The notes under the pieces are model-generated. The model made no database searches. It was not told where the DNA came from and saw only the letters and a list, made by a program, of their open reading frames with translations. Below are positions 1 through 6,520 of a stretch of 6,985 nt of DNA, piece by piece. The stretch lies in contig CAAEIR010000339.1 of the NCBI GenBank assembly GCA_900756035.1, positions 1 to 6,985 of the forward strand. The letters are read 5' to 3'. Within the stretch, counting starts at the first letter, position 1. The number at the start of each line of letters is the position of its first letter. Source of the DNA: an uncultured Anaerostipes sp. (GTDB taxonomy: Bacteria; Bacillota; Clostridia; Lachnospirales; Lachnospiraceae). The translations under genes and the position numbers were made by a program.

Positions 1-614
1 CCTCGATATAATCTTTCATATACTTCCCCTGCAATTACTGTTGTTACAGTGTATGCAAAGGATTCTTTTGGTATGTCTTGATATTTCAGCCTTCCGGCTC
101 CGATTGATAATTTTCCCTTAATTTTATCCGTCTCTTTCCTGATTACCACACCACGAACACCATGATAATCTGCATTAATCAAACAATTTGCCAAAGCCTC
201 GCGGAGTGCTTTATGAACCGGCGTATCATCCACACGTTCTCCTCCGACCATTTTAAACGGTACTTTGATATCTTTGATTATCTTATTATAAACTCTGAAA
301 TAAAAGTCACAAACATTACCTGACCACTCGCCTGAACTGGATTGTAATCTGTCAGTCCAACGAATTGCAGAATCCATTTCCTCTCTATAATCCAAGAAGT
401 ACTCCGGAAAATGCCGCACAATATCGTATTCATTTCCAAACATAAGCATACCCGCTGCTGTTGGATGCAATTTCCCATCTTCTTCGGAAACGGCCGCCGC
501 TCCAATACTTCTTAAATACTCATGATCGTTCAGTCGTTCAAAAGGATGCCCTTCCTTCAAAGTTCTATGACTGTTGCGATACCCATGAATCGTATCGTAA
601 TTCAAATCTTCCAT
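1..614 (-). pseudogene. AlbA_2/Schlafen-type ATP-binding protein, 5'-truncated remnant
   Basis: An open frame of 204 codons runs off the left edge. It matches the middle of the AlbA_2 (Schlafen-like) DNA-binding/GHKL ATPase-like regulators often annotated as ATP-binding or RecG-like transcriptional regulators. Visible landmarks are a basic 'GYRNSH' stretch (residues 11-16), 'KLHPTAAGMLMFG' (48-60), 'RWTDRL' (85-90) and the N-box-like 'REALANCLINADY' (138-150). Complete family members carry an AlbA_2 domain of more than 100 residues before this point. Here the frame opens at an ATG (612-614), an in-frame TAG lies seven codons upstream, and the only AGGAG is 19 nt away, too far for normal initiation. 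The gene therefore looks decapitated and probably inactive. After 'VVIRKETDKI' (156-165, near position 120) I no longer recognise the family pattern, and the NPG-like motif expected next is not visible. The role in complete relatives is poorly known. Confidence is high for the family and moderate for its being broken. Confidence 0.75.
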
Positions 615-643
615 ATAGATTCTGTTAAGTTGCTCCTATTGCT

Positions 644-769
644 TTACTCGTTTACTATTTCTTCCCCCAAATTTCTTACACGCAAACTGCAATTCCCTTC
701 TCCATTTGTTTCTTTATTATATACTATTGGTTCAAAGCCAATTTTTACTTTTTCTTTATTTCTGCCCCC
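644..769 (-). other. Probable lost C-terminal tail of the membrane protein, out of frame
   Basis: Beyond the TAA at 745-747, the frame one base back stays open to a TAA at 644-646 and reads 'KVKIGFEPIVYNKETNGEG', followed by 'CSLRVRNLGEEIVNE'. This looks like the natural continuation of '...LYLTISYKDIQG'. The crossover could be the run of five G (765-769 on the given strand, as C) or the five-A run at 749-753. One missing base in either tract explains it. It could be a real frameshift mutation, a sequencing error in a homopolymer, or, less likely, -1 recoding at G-AAA-AAG (748-754). Confidence 0.5.
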
Positions 770-1533
770 TGAATATCTTTATACGAAATAGTTAAATATA
801 ACTTAGGAAAATCCTGTATGGTTAGCGGTTGATTGTACTCCATCTCTGATGACAGCGACAATTCTTCATAGCAATATGCAGTTAATAACTCCATATAAGC
901 CGATGGTATCATTACTCTTTTTTGCGTATCCTGTGAAATATAACTTTCTATATCATTTTCATCACTTCTTGACCGAGATATCCACTGATCTTTGTGTTCT
1001 ATATCAATAAGGTTTTCTGTTTCAAGTAATGATGCTTCCACTCCACTTTCTTCTAAAAAAGAATTAAATATCCTAATATTATCCTTATAGTTCCAATCAT
1101 ATTTTATATCTTTAGCATTACCGTTTCCGATGTTATCTATATTTAAATAGACACTGTACAAAACATTGTCTTCGTCTGTATGATATTGTCGAGTAAAATT
1201 GTCTTCCCTCCTAATTTCTCTTCCTGCTTCGTTCCAATATAAAGAAATATCATTTTCGTATACTCTAATATCCGGTTTATATGCTAGTTCTCGTTCTTTT
1301 ATCATCTCATTTAGAGTTTCTATTGCAATAAAAATCGAACACGCTGAAACGCATACTGCCACAAATGAAAAAAAAGATTCTATCTTTATTTGCTTAAATG
1401 TATCTATATGTCTATTATATTCTTCTTTTACTTTTTCTGTAGATACCAGTAGTTTTAATGCTACTGTCTGTAAATCAATCTTATTTCTTCTCAATTTCCA
1501 AAAATAATACTTTATCTTTAATTTCTTTATCAT
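745..1533 (-). CDS. Single-span membrane protein of unknown function
   Basis: A 262-residue protein whose family I do not recognise. Residues 1-50 are basic and amphipathic and probably cytoplasmic. Residues 54-74 ('SFFSFVAVCVSACSIFIAIET') form one hydrophobic membrane-spanning segment, and the remainder (75-262) is acidic and soluble, with alternating charged and aromatic residues suggesting a beta-rich domain. There is no signal peptide ahead of the span. The ATG follows the Fic stop codon directly (TAAATG), so translation is probably coupled to Fic, and GAGG/AAAGAG stretches in the end of the Fic gene can serve as ribosome binding site. The C-terminus may be cut short: beyond the stop, a neighbouring frame continues with protein-like sequence to 644 (separate entry). 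A role as Fic partner or membrane sensor is only suggested by position. Confidence 0.8.
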   Translation of the reverse strand: MIKKLKIKYYFWKLRRNKIDLQTVALKLLVSTEKVKEEYNRHIDTFKQIKIESFFSFVAVCVSACSIFIAIETLNEMIKERELAYKPDIRVYENDISLYWNEAGREIRREDNFTRQYHTDEDNVLYSVYLNIDNIGNGNAKDIKYDWNYKDNIRIFNSFLEESGVEASLLETENLIDIEHKDQWISRSRSDENDIESYISQDTQKRVMIPSAYMELLTAYCYEELSLSSEMEYNQPLTIQDFPKLYLTISYKDIQGAEIKKK

Positions 1534-2445
1534 TTACTCTTTTTCATCCTCATCTAAAGACAACATTGTCAAATACCCATCCAATCGTTCCTTCAAATAT
1601 CCTGCAAACAACTTCTCCATCGCCCCTAGATTATGTTTCCCATGATACTCATCAAAAGCATTATAATACGCAATCCGATCCGTAAACTTAATATCAATCG
1701 GTGGATACCCAGCTTTCATCAATTCCAAATTCACAAGTAAACGCCCCGTGCGGCCATTTCCGTCAATAAAAGGATGTATGCCTTCAAATTCAATGTGGAA
1801 TCTTGCCAGCTTCGGAATAATATGCTGCGTACTATTATGATATTGTTCCAACAGTTGTTCCATCTGTGGCTGTATCAAATAAGGTTGTACTGGCTCATGC
1901 TTTGCCCCCATGATTCTCACCGGAACTCTCCGATATACGCCTCTATCTTCTTTTTTATCTGCCAGCACCAAATAGTGGATTTGTTTAATAATACTCTCTG
2001 ATAGCGGAACATGATCCTTTACCAAATCTTTTACAAAGTCGAAGGCTTCTTTATGTCCAACCGCTTCCATATGGTCTTTCAAAGGTTTCTTATCTATCGT
2101 TAATCCTCGCAAAACCATGTCAGTTTCTCTCAAAGTCAGTGTATTTCCTTCGATCGCATTGGAGTTATAGGTGTACTCAACAATAAACTCCTCTGTAAGC
2201 CGTTCTACTTCCCCTTGCGTCAGCGGTCTTTTAGAATCCAATTCTCTTTTCTTGTTATCTATAATCGTCAATAGACTTTCTGCTGTCTTGTAACGGCCGT
2301 CCTCCGGCTTCTTTGCAGCTTCCGGAATCTTCCAACTGCGCCCTTCCCGAATTACCCCCGGTATTTTCCCTTCAGAACATAAAACACGAACTCGTCGATC
2401 GGATATGTTCCATTTTTCAGCAGCCTCTTTTACGCTAATATACAT
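1534..2445 (-). CDS. Fic family protein (class II AMP-transferase) with N-terminal HTH
   Basis: A 303-residue Fic/DOC protein that would transfer AMP (or a related nucleotide moiety) from ATP to hydroxyl side chains of a target protein. The active-site motif HPFIDGNGRTGR (224-235) fits HxFx(D/E)GNGRxxR with all key residues intact. The flap lies around 'YRRVPVRIMGAKHEPVQP' (171-188). An N-terminal inhibitory motif SNAIEGN (95-101) fits (S/T)xxxE(G/N) placed before the Fic core, which defines class II, so the enzyme is predicted to be self-inhibited. Residues 1-42 ('YISVKEAAEKWNISDRRVR...') resemble a MerR/excisionase-type winged helix and could bind DNA. I chose the ATG at 2445 because GAGGTG lies 7 nt upstream and the HTH begins there. 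A longer frame to 2535 would add an unconvincing 30-residue hydrophobic leader crossing the promoter. The gene has its own promoter and shares a TAAATG junction with the following membrane protein. Confidence 0.92.
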   Translation of the reverse strand: MYISVKEAAEKWNISDRRVRVLCSEGKIPGVIREGRSWKIPEAAKKPEDGRYKTAESLLTIIDNKKRELDSKRPLTQGEVERLTEEFIVEYTYNSNAIEGNTLTLRETDMVLRGLTIDKKPLKDHMEAVGHKEAFDFVKDLVKDHVPLSESIIKQIHYLVLADKKEDRGVYRRVPVRIMGAKHEPVQPYLIQPQMEQLLEQYHNSTQHIIPKLARFHIEFEGIHPFIDGNGRTGRLLVNLELMKAGYPPIDIKFTDRIAYYNAFDEYHGKHNLGAMEKLFAGYLKERLDGYLTMLSLDEDEKE

Positions 2446-2482
2446 AATTTTCACCTCATCAATCCGCTTCTCTTTAAGGCAT

Positions 2483-2511
2483 ATTATATCCCACATAAGG
2501 AACAATAGCAA
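2483..2511 (-). promoter_or_regulatory. Sigma-70-type promoter of the fic unit
   Basis: Read on the minus strand, a perfect -10 box TATAAT (2483-2488) follows a -35-like TTGCTA (2506-2511; 4 of 6 consensus bases) with a 17-bp spacer. Transcription would begin near 2476, giving a leader of about 30 nt before the Fic ATG. The -35 box touches the inverted repeat at 2511-2528, so a protein bound there could block RNA polymerase. Confidence 0.65.
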
Positions 2512-2550
2512 TAATATCGGAATATTATTTTCCATCTATCGGAACATTAT
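2511..2550. promoter_or_regulatory. Operator-like repeats upstream of fic
   Basis: Two near-identical 13-mers, ATCGGAATATTAT (2516-2528) and ATCGGAACATTAT (2538-2550), differ at one base and start 22 bp apart, about two helical turns. The first is also half of a perfect inverted repeat, ATAATAT-CGGA-ATATTAT (2511-2528), overlapping the -35 end. A second direct repeat, ATTTTCCATC, occurs at 2527-2536 and 2562-2571. This layout suits cooperative binding of a repressor. The HTH region of Fic itself is the obvious candidate, but that is inference. Confidence 0.5.
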
Positions 2551-2576
2551 CTAGATCTCCCATTTTCCATCGATAC

Positions 2577-3746
2577 TTATGTTTCCACATTAGTGCCAAG
2601 CGCAATCTCCAACAACTCCGCAGCCACCTGATGATTTTTAATCCGCATCAAATTATCCCACGCATCTTCCTTCCCCAGTAGATTCATACCTCCATGCCAC
2701 ACCAATTCCTCATCTATGACTGCAAATCGTTCTTCAACTTCTTCTTTTATCACGACATTGATAGCTACCTCCTGCATCTCTCGGATCAGCTCGTAACAAA
2801 TATCCACATTACCATATATGACTTTCTCCGGATCCGTTGTAATGACTGTAACATTCACACCGTTTTCCTGACGTTCTTTTACCAATACTAACAATCTGTC
2901 AATCTTCTCCTGCCGGATATTTGGGCTGGAAATCACGATTGTTTTTTCTGCCTCTACCAAATCCTGCTCAAATTTTTCCATATAATTGCCAGAATCAAAT
3001 ATCGCATGAACAACCTGCTTCTCTTGCGAATCTCCTATCCAAATAGAGAATCCTGTTTTCTTGTAGGTTCGTAGTCTCTTTCCGTACATCTTATTAAACT
3101 TTCTCATATGTGCATCAATATAATCATACACATAAACCGCTTCTTTCCCCTCATAATCACGATTCAATCTTCCTATATACTGTTCCAAACGACCTTCAAA
3201 GGATACCGGTGCTGCAAGCATCAGTACATCCAATCTCGGAAAATCAAATCCTTCGCCTATCTTTTGGCCTGTTGCAATCAATATAAGACTTTCTGTACGT
3301 GGAACCTTTTTTAATCGTATCCGTATTTCTGCATTTTCCTTATCCGAATTATCTCCATACAAGAGAAATACATGGTCTGCTTCATCTTTTAACACATCAT
3401 ACAGGATTTTTGCATGTTCCTTGTATCGAGTTAATATAACAGGAGTCTGCTTCTGTGAAATACTTTGTTTTACATCATTTGCAATCATTTCATTTCGCAC
3501 CTTGCTGCTGATCAAACTATAGGCTTTATTGATATCATTCCTGCTATCCACAGTATCGATCACTCTCGTATATCTTGGAACAAAATAATGTCCGATTCCC
3601 TGCTCTTCGGCTCTTTCCAATGCAGTAAAGCGATGTCTTAATGGACCCAGCATCATATAGATAATTTTATCCAGATGATCTCCGCGTTTGGGTGTAGCAG
3701 AAACTCCGTATACATATTTTGCATTGATTTTCTGTAATACTTCCAT
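2577..3746 (-). CDS. C-terminal fragment: helicase motifs III-VI plus PLD-like domain
   Basis: A 389-codon frame overlapping the upstream fragment by 80 bp in another frame. It begins inside the helicase with 'VLQKINAKYVYGVSATPKRG' (3-22; motif III SATP) and continues through motif V IGEGFDFP (163-170) and motif VI QYIGRLNR (189-196). A C-terminal phospholipase-D-like region follows (about 246-358), with 'TIVISSPNI' (269-277) and 'FAVIDEELVWHGGMNLL' (341-357), where the usual HKD catalytic motif is degenerate. Walker A is on the other fragment and the DEAH box is absent from both. The ATG has only a weak AGG about 8 nt upstream, so this piece may hardly be translated. The motif VI arginines and the body of the sequence are unspoiled, suggesting the damage is fairly recent. 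Confidence 0.8.
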   Translation of the reverse strand: MEVLQKINAKYVYGVSATPKRGDHLDKIIYMMLGPLRHRFTALERAEEQGIGHYFVPRYTRVIDTVDSRNDINKAYSLISSKVRNEMIANDVKQSISQKQTPVILTRYKEHAKILYDVLKDEADHVFLLYGDNSDKENAEIRIRLKKVPRTESLILIATGQKIGEGFDFPRLDVLMLAAPVSFEGRLEQYIGRLNRDYEGKEAVYVYDYIDAHMRKFNKMYGKRLRTYKKTGFSIWIGDSQEKQVVHAIFDSGNYMEKFEQDLVEAEKTIVISSPNIRQEKIDRLLVLVKERQENGVNVTVITTDPEKVIYGNVDICYELIREMQEVAINVVIKEEVEERFAVIDEELVWHGGMNLLGKEDAWDNLMRIKNHQVAAELLEIALGTNVET

Positions 3747-4845
3747 GTAAAATACCTATTGCGCTGTCTCGCTTTTTCTTTCGCCCTGTTTTCGTTTCAT
3801 ACTCCGGCGGTTCTTCCTTGATACCGAGAAATTTATTCAATTCCTCCACCCATTGACTAATCAAGTCCTTGCTTTGCAGCAAAATCAGTGTATTCACCTT
3901 TCGTTCCGCAATCAAATAACTGCACACAACTGTTTTACCAAATGCGGTTGCAGCTTCTAATACTCCATCCGAATGCCGTAATAATTGCTCCGCTGCAAGT
4001 TCCTGCTGCAGTCGTAAATTACCATTAAAGGAAACTCTAATTGGGCGGCCGGTTCCCCTTTGATCAGATATCTCAACCTGAATTCCTGCTTTCGCACATT
4101 CCTCAGTAATTCGTTCTCTTAGTCCTCGTGGCACTCGGATATAACCATCAATATCTTTTCCTAAGTAAACAGCACTGAAATTATAGTAGTTTGAATACCC
4201 CAATCTCTTGTTCTTATAATATTCCGGATTATCAAACGCCGCCAGGCTACGAATTTGATTTTGTATTCTCGGCATGAGATTCAGAATATCGACATAAACA
4301 CCATTACTGAGTACCATATGAAACTTTCCAACCACATCAGTTTTCACAAAATCAAACACGATAAATCTACATGTTCCATCCGGCAGCAACGGATATACAC
4401 CGATTACGTCCGAACCATCTTCCTTATATCCCAGCAAATGCGCAACGATTTTCTTCACGTCCAGTTTTGTCCATTTTTTATTTTCACACTCATCGCAAAA
4501 TATCTTTTCTCCACGCTGTTTCGGACAAAGTTTCATATTCCATCTATTATCACATTGTGGAAAATAGCCGCCATTCTTACCGCGCTTGGCATAGACATCC
4601 TCTCTTCCCCAAAACATAGAAAAGAAGCGTATCGCCATCTTCTCTGTAATAAACGTAGGATGTACAATACGCGCTCCTTGGTCGAGATCATACTCTTCTG
4701 CATTTTCTATTGTCTCTTCAAAAGGATTGATCTCATCATATGGAATATTCTCTTTTTTCAATTTGTCTTTTAATAACCTGTTCTCATATTCAAGTAATCG
4801 AACAATCTTTCTCAAAGCTTCCGCATCATATGCTTCTATATTCAT
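3667..4845 (-). CDS. N-terminal fragment of TOTE primase-helicase
   Basis: A 392-codon frame. Residues 8-33 form a short leucine/charge-rich coiled coil. Next comes the family's Cys-containing region with C98, C107, C117 and C120 ('LCPKQRGEKIFCDEC'), a likely metal site, then 'SDVIGVYPLLPDGTCRFIVFDF' (145-166), where the AEP primase would present its first catalytic acidic motif. The rest of the primase core is absent and the sequence jumps to the helicase linker 'MVLSNGVYVDILNLMPRIQN' (177-196). The helicase Walker A is intact as AATAFGKT (298-305), with motif Ia at 322-332. After 'AIGILHG' (362-368) the frame leaves the family and ends in about 24 unrelated residues. I chose the ATG at 4845 because AGGTGG precedes it by about 4 nt; a GTG at 4869 is a poorer alternative. 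The product is predicted to lack primase and helicase activity. Confidence 0.8.
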   Translation of the reverse strand: MNIEAYDAEALRKIVRLLEYENRLLKDKLKKENIPYDEINPFEETIENAEEYDLDQGARIVHPTFITEKMAIRFFSMFWGREDVYAKRGKNGGYFPQCDNRWNMKLCPKQRGEKIFCDECENKKWTKLDVKKIVAHLLGYKEDGSDVIGVYPLLPDGTCRFIVFDFVKTDVVGKFHMVLSNGVYVDILNLMPRIQNQIRSLAAFDNPEYYKNKRLGYSNYYNFSAVYLGKDIDGYIRVPRGLRERITEECAKAGIQVEISDQRGTGRPIRVSFNGNLRLQQELAAEQLLRHSDGVLEAATAFGKTVVCSYLIAERKVNTLILLQSKDLISQWVEELNKFLGIKEEPPEYETKTGRKKKRDSAIGILHGSITENQCKICIRSFCYTQTRRSSG

Positions 4846-4881
4846 ACCGCCACCTGCACTTCTCAACACACAAGTTCCATT

Positions 4882-5310
4882 TTATATATACGGCTCTATC
4901 GTAAACACCGTCTGCTCTCCGACCTTTTCACTCACCAATTCAAATAGATTTTCTTTCGTTGCGAACAGATTCTTAGGATTTCTTCCGATAATCAGATACT
5001 GATTTTTATCATCTAACGAAATATACTTCCTTGTATCGTCATTCAACAAAATATCTGCATTATCAATGACAACCAGTTTACCCTCTGTCTGGCGGATTAT
5101 TTCTTTTATATCTTTCTGATAATCATAATTATCCAAACACAAAATTCGAGGATTAACTGCCATACATTCTCTGATAAATGAAAATGTTGCTGTCTTTCCT
5201 GTTCCTGAATCTCCCATTAAGATTGTTATATTATTGGTAAATGTAAAGTCCACCACAAACGAGGTATGCACTGTTGAAAAATGTTCCATTACAATCGGTC
5301 TACTCTTCAT
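4882..5310 (-). CDS. Small P-loop ATPase
   Basis: A 142-residue protein with a textbook Walker A GDSGTGKT (33-40) after the beta strand 'NITILM', a Walker B-like strand LVVIDNAD (79-86) and a sensor-like 'YLIIGRNPKNLF' (105-116). The usual catalytic Glu after the Walker B Asp is Asn (D83-N84), so ATP may be bound more than hydrolysed, or another residue takes over. It is far shorter than ordinary AAA+ or ABC proteins and carries no extra domain. I chose the start at 5310: AGGAG precedes it and it overlaps the previous gene by 11 bp. A second ATG at 5289 is possible. By position it is the third gene of a coupled set with the DUF4869-like and TOPRIM-like proteins and probably acts with them, perhaps as switch or motor. 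The exact family is not recognised. Confidence 0.85.
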   Translation of the reverse strand: MKSRPIVMEHFSTVHTSFVVDFTFTNNITILMGDSGTGKTATFSFIRECMAVNPRILCLDNYDYQKDIKEIIRQTEGKLVVIDNADILLNDDTRKYISLDDKNQYLIIGRNPKNLFATKENLFELVSEKVGEQTVFTIEPYI

Positions 5311-5743
5311 TTTCCCACCACTCCTTTAGTTCTTCGTAATCCTCGATCACTTGACAGTCTCTACCAGTCTGAGCCTTCACACGTTCCATGTTAAACGGAA
5401 TCATTGCATATTCACTATATACATATCCCTCTTCGAAACCATATAATATTTCCAAAGCATTATTTCCACATTCTTTTAAGCAAAACACCTTGTCCGGAAA
5501 ATACAATACATTCAATACTGTTTTACATCCCGTAGAAAGTTGATCTGTATTCAACGTAATATCTTCAAAACGTGATCGAATTTTGTATTTGCTGATAAGT
5601 TCCGAACCGTCTATCATTTGAACATACTTCTCTGCCCTATCATCCAGTTTTGTTGCCGTATTTTGATTAAAAAATATATCATTCAATTCTATATATTCTT
5701 TATTCAGGGGTATATCCTTCTTGTTTTTAAAAATCGTTATCAT
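5300..5743 (-). CDS. DUF4869-like protein
   Basis: A 147-residue soluble protein with no signal peptide or membrane span. The pattern 'MITIFKNK...' followed by 'DGSELISKYKIRSRF' (45-59), 'LSTGCKTVLNVLYF' (69-82) and 'CLKECGNNALEIL' (88-100) resembles the DUF4869 family of Firmicutes, as I recall it. No enzymatic motif is evident. The acidic tail 'DYEELKEWWENEE' may be an interaction surface. Its ATG overlaps the stop of the upstream TOPRIM-like gene (ATGA, 4 bp) and its end overlaps the ATPase start by 11 bp, so the three products are probably made in fixed ratio. I suggest a partner or sensor role for the neighbouring ATPase and nuclease-like protein, from context only. Confidence 0.75.
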   Translation of the reverse strand: MITIFKNKKDIPLNKEYIELNDIFFNQNTATKLDDRAEKYVQMIDGSELISKYKIRSRFEDITLNTDQLSTGCKTVLNVLYFPDKVFCLKECGNNALEILYGFEEGYVYSEYAMIPFNMERVKAQTGRDCQVIEDYEELKEWWENEE

Positions 5744-6453
5744 GCCACTACCTCCAATCCAACTTTCGGAAACTGTAACTTCAATGAACTTCCATCATAG
5801 ATCCGTTTCATTTTATCAAACACAGCCAGTCTGTTATGATCCAATCCGCAAATATCGTCTTCCTGCCGATTTCCCCATTCACAACATGACTTTATCCAAC
5901 ATTCTCCAAGCGTTCCTTTTGATACTTCAAACCCGGTATTTCTTGTCAAATCGAATAGTAACTTCGCTGATAATTGCTCAATGTTATGTTCTTCAATATT
6001 TTTATCATATTCCACAATTTCACGAATCCCTTTATAGTCAAAATCATCATCCTGCAAGGTTTCTACCAGCTTATGTCTTGCCTCAATCATCCCGGCTCTT
6101 TTTTTCAAAAAATCATCTTCCGAAGCATAAATCCATTCAATTAATTCTGTAAATTCTAAGAGAATATACTCGAAGCAAATGATATCTAACAGACACACAT
6201 TCTTCTTTTCATTCGCGTATTTCTTCAAACGCTTCTGTTCCATTACAACCTGTAGATTATCAAAAGAATTATCAAAAACAATGATATATTTATTCTCTAC
6301 ATCCTGTAATGACTTTACTGCTTTCACTAACTCACTATTATTCTTTTTACTTTCAATTATTACATCCGGACAAAGTTGTTTCATGAGATTTTCCCAAAAT
6401 GTATAGCTTGCTTTTCCTTTCCGATCCTCTATCCACAAAAAAGTTTTAGCCAT
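5740..6453 (-). CDS. TOPRIM/RloB-like protein, putative nuclease
   Basis: A 237-residue protein. The N-terminal half has the arrangement of a TOPRIM-like fold: strand plus acidic residue 'TFLWIED' (4-10), a helix, then 'KYIIVFDNSFDN' (55-66) with acids D61 and D65 in place of DxD, then 'NVCLLDIICFEYILLEF' (85-101), which echoes the CFExW-type motif of RloB and DUF4435 proteins. In that group the fold is usually nucleolytic and metal dependent, so a nuclease or nucleotide-sensing role is plausible but unproven. The C-terminal half is helical and holds a Cys cluster (C185, C190, C191, C202). The ATG is preceded by AGGTGAAGGA. It is the first gene of the operon, directly behind a promoter, and overlaps the next gene by 4 bp. 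Assignment rests on motif order only. Confidence 0.7.
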   Translation of the reverse strand: MAKTFLWIEDRKGKASYTFWENLMKQLCPDVIIESKKNNSELVKAVKSLQDVENKYIIVFDNSFDNLQVVMEQKRLKKYANEKKNVCLLDIICFEYILLEFTELIEWIYASEDDFLKKRAGMIEARHKLVETLQDDDFDYKGIREIVEYDKNIEEHNIEQLSAKLLFDLTRNTGFEVSKGTLGECWIKSCCEWGNRQEDDICGLDHNRLAVFDKMKRIYDGSSLKLQFPKVGLEVVA

Positions 6454-6480
6454 GTTTCCTTCACCTGCTTTCTTTGTTCT

Positions 6481-6509
6481 ATTTTAACCGATTTTCATCC
6501 ATAACACAA
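6481..6509 (-). promoter_or_regulatory. Promoter of the TOPRIM-like/DUF4869-like/ATPase operon
   Basis: On the minus strand, TTGTGT (6504-6509) and TAAAAT (6481-6486) are separated by 17 bp. The -10 box matches 5 of 6 consensus bases, but the -35 box is weak (3-4 of 6). It lies between the recombinase terminator and the first ATG, the only gap in this operon able to hold a promoter, and would leave a short leader of about 20 nt. Confidence 0.5.
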
Positions 6510-6520
6510 TAAAATCGCCC

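Larger units (their letters stand above)
2577..4845 (-). pseudogene. TOTE conflict-system primase-helicase, inactivated by deletions
   Basis: The two overlapping frames described next are pieces of one ancestral gene. Intact members of this family (AEP-type primase domain of TOTE conflict systems fused to a superfamily 2 helicase with a PLD-like tail) are, from memory, about 900-1100 residues. Here only about 750 remain. Missing are the primase core after its first FDF motif (junction near 4348, in frame) and the segment around the DEAH box (junction near 3742, with a frame change). The loss of both catalytic centres argues for decay rather than a compact variant. The remnant lies 36 bp behind the small ATPase gene and probably shares its transcript. 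Confidence 0.75.

Noticed and set aside
1..85. Plus-strand frame ending 'ITVVTVYAKDSFGMS', faintly like the end of a RelE-type toxin
   Set aside because: Only about 28 codons are visible and the likeness is limited to a short hydrophobic strand. The opposite strand carries the longer open frame.
278..505. Minus-strand 75-codon frame
   Set aside because: It lies in a different frame inside the AlbA_2-family remnant, whose motifs are unmistakable.
748..754. Possible programmed -1 frameshift site G-AAA-AAG
   Set aside because: The heptamer is not the strong A-AAA-AAG type, and no clear stimulatory hairpin or upstream Shine-Dalgarno site was seen. A lost base in a homopolymer is simpler.
2446..2535. 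30-codon N-terminal extension of Fic
   Set aside because: It would require the gene to start inside the operator repeats upstream of the promoter. The ATG at 2445 has a good ribosome binding site and starts right at the HTH.
4255..4773. Plus-strand open frame of 172 codons
   Set aside because: It lies opposite the TOTE N-terminal fragment, which has clear family motifs. The plus-strand translation has no recognisable domain and biased composition, and no convincing ribosome binding site.
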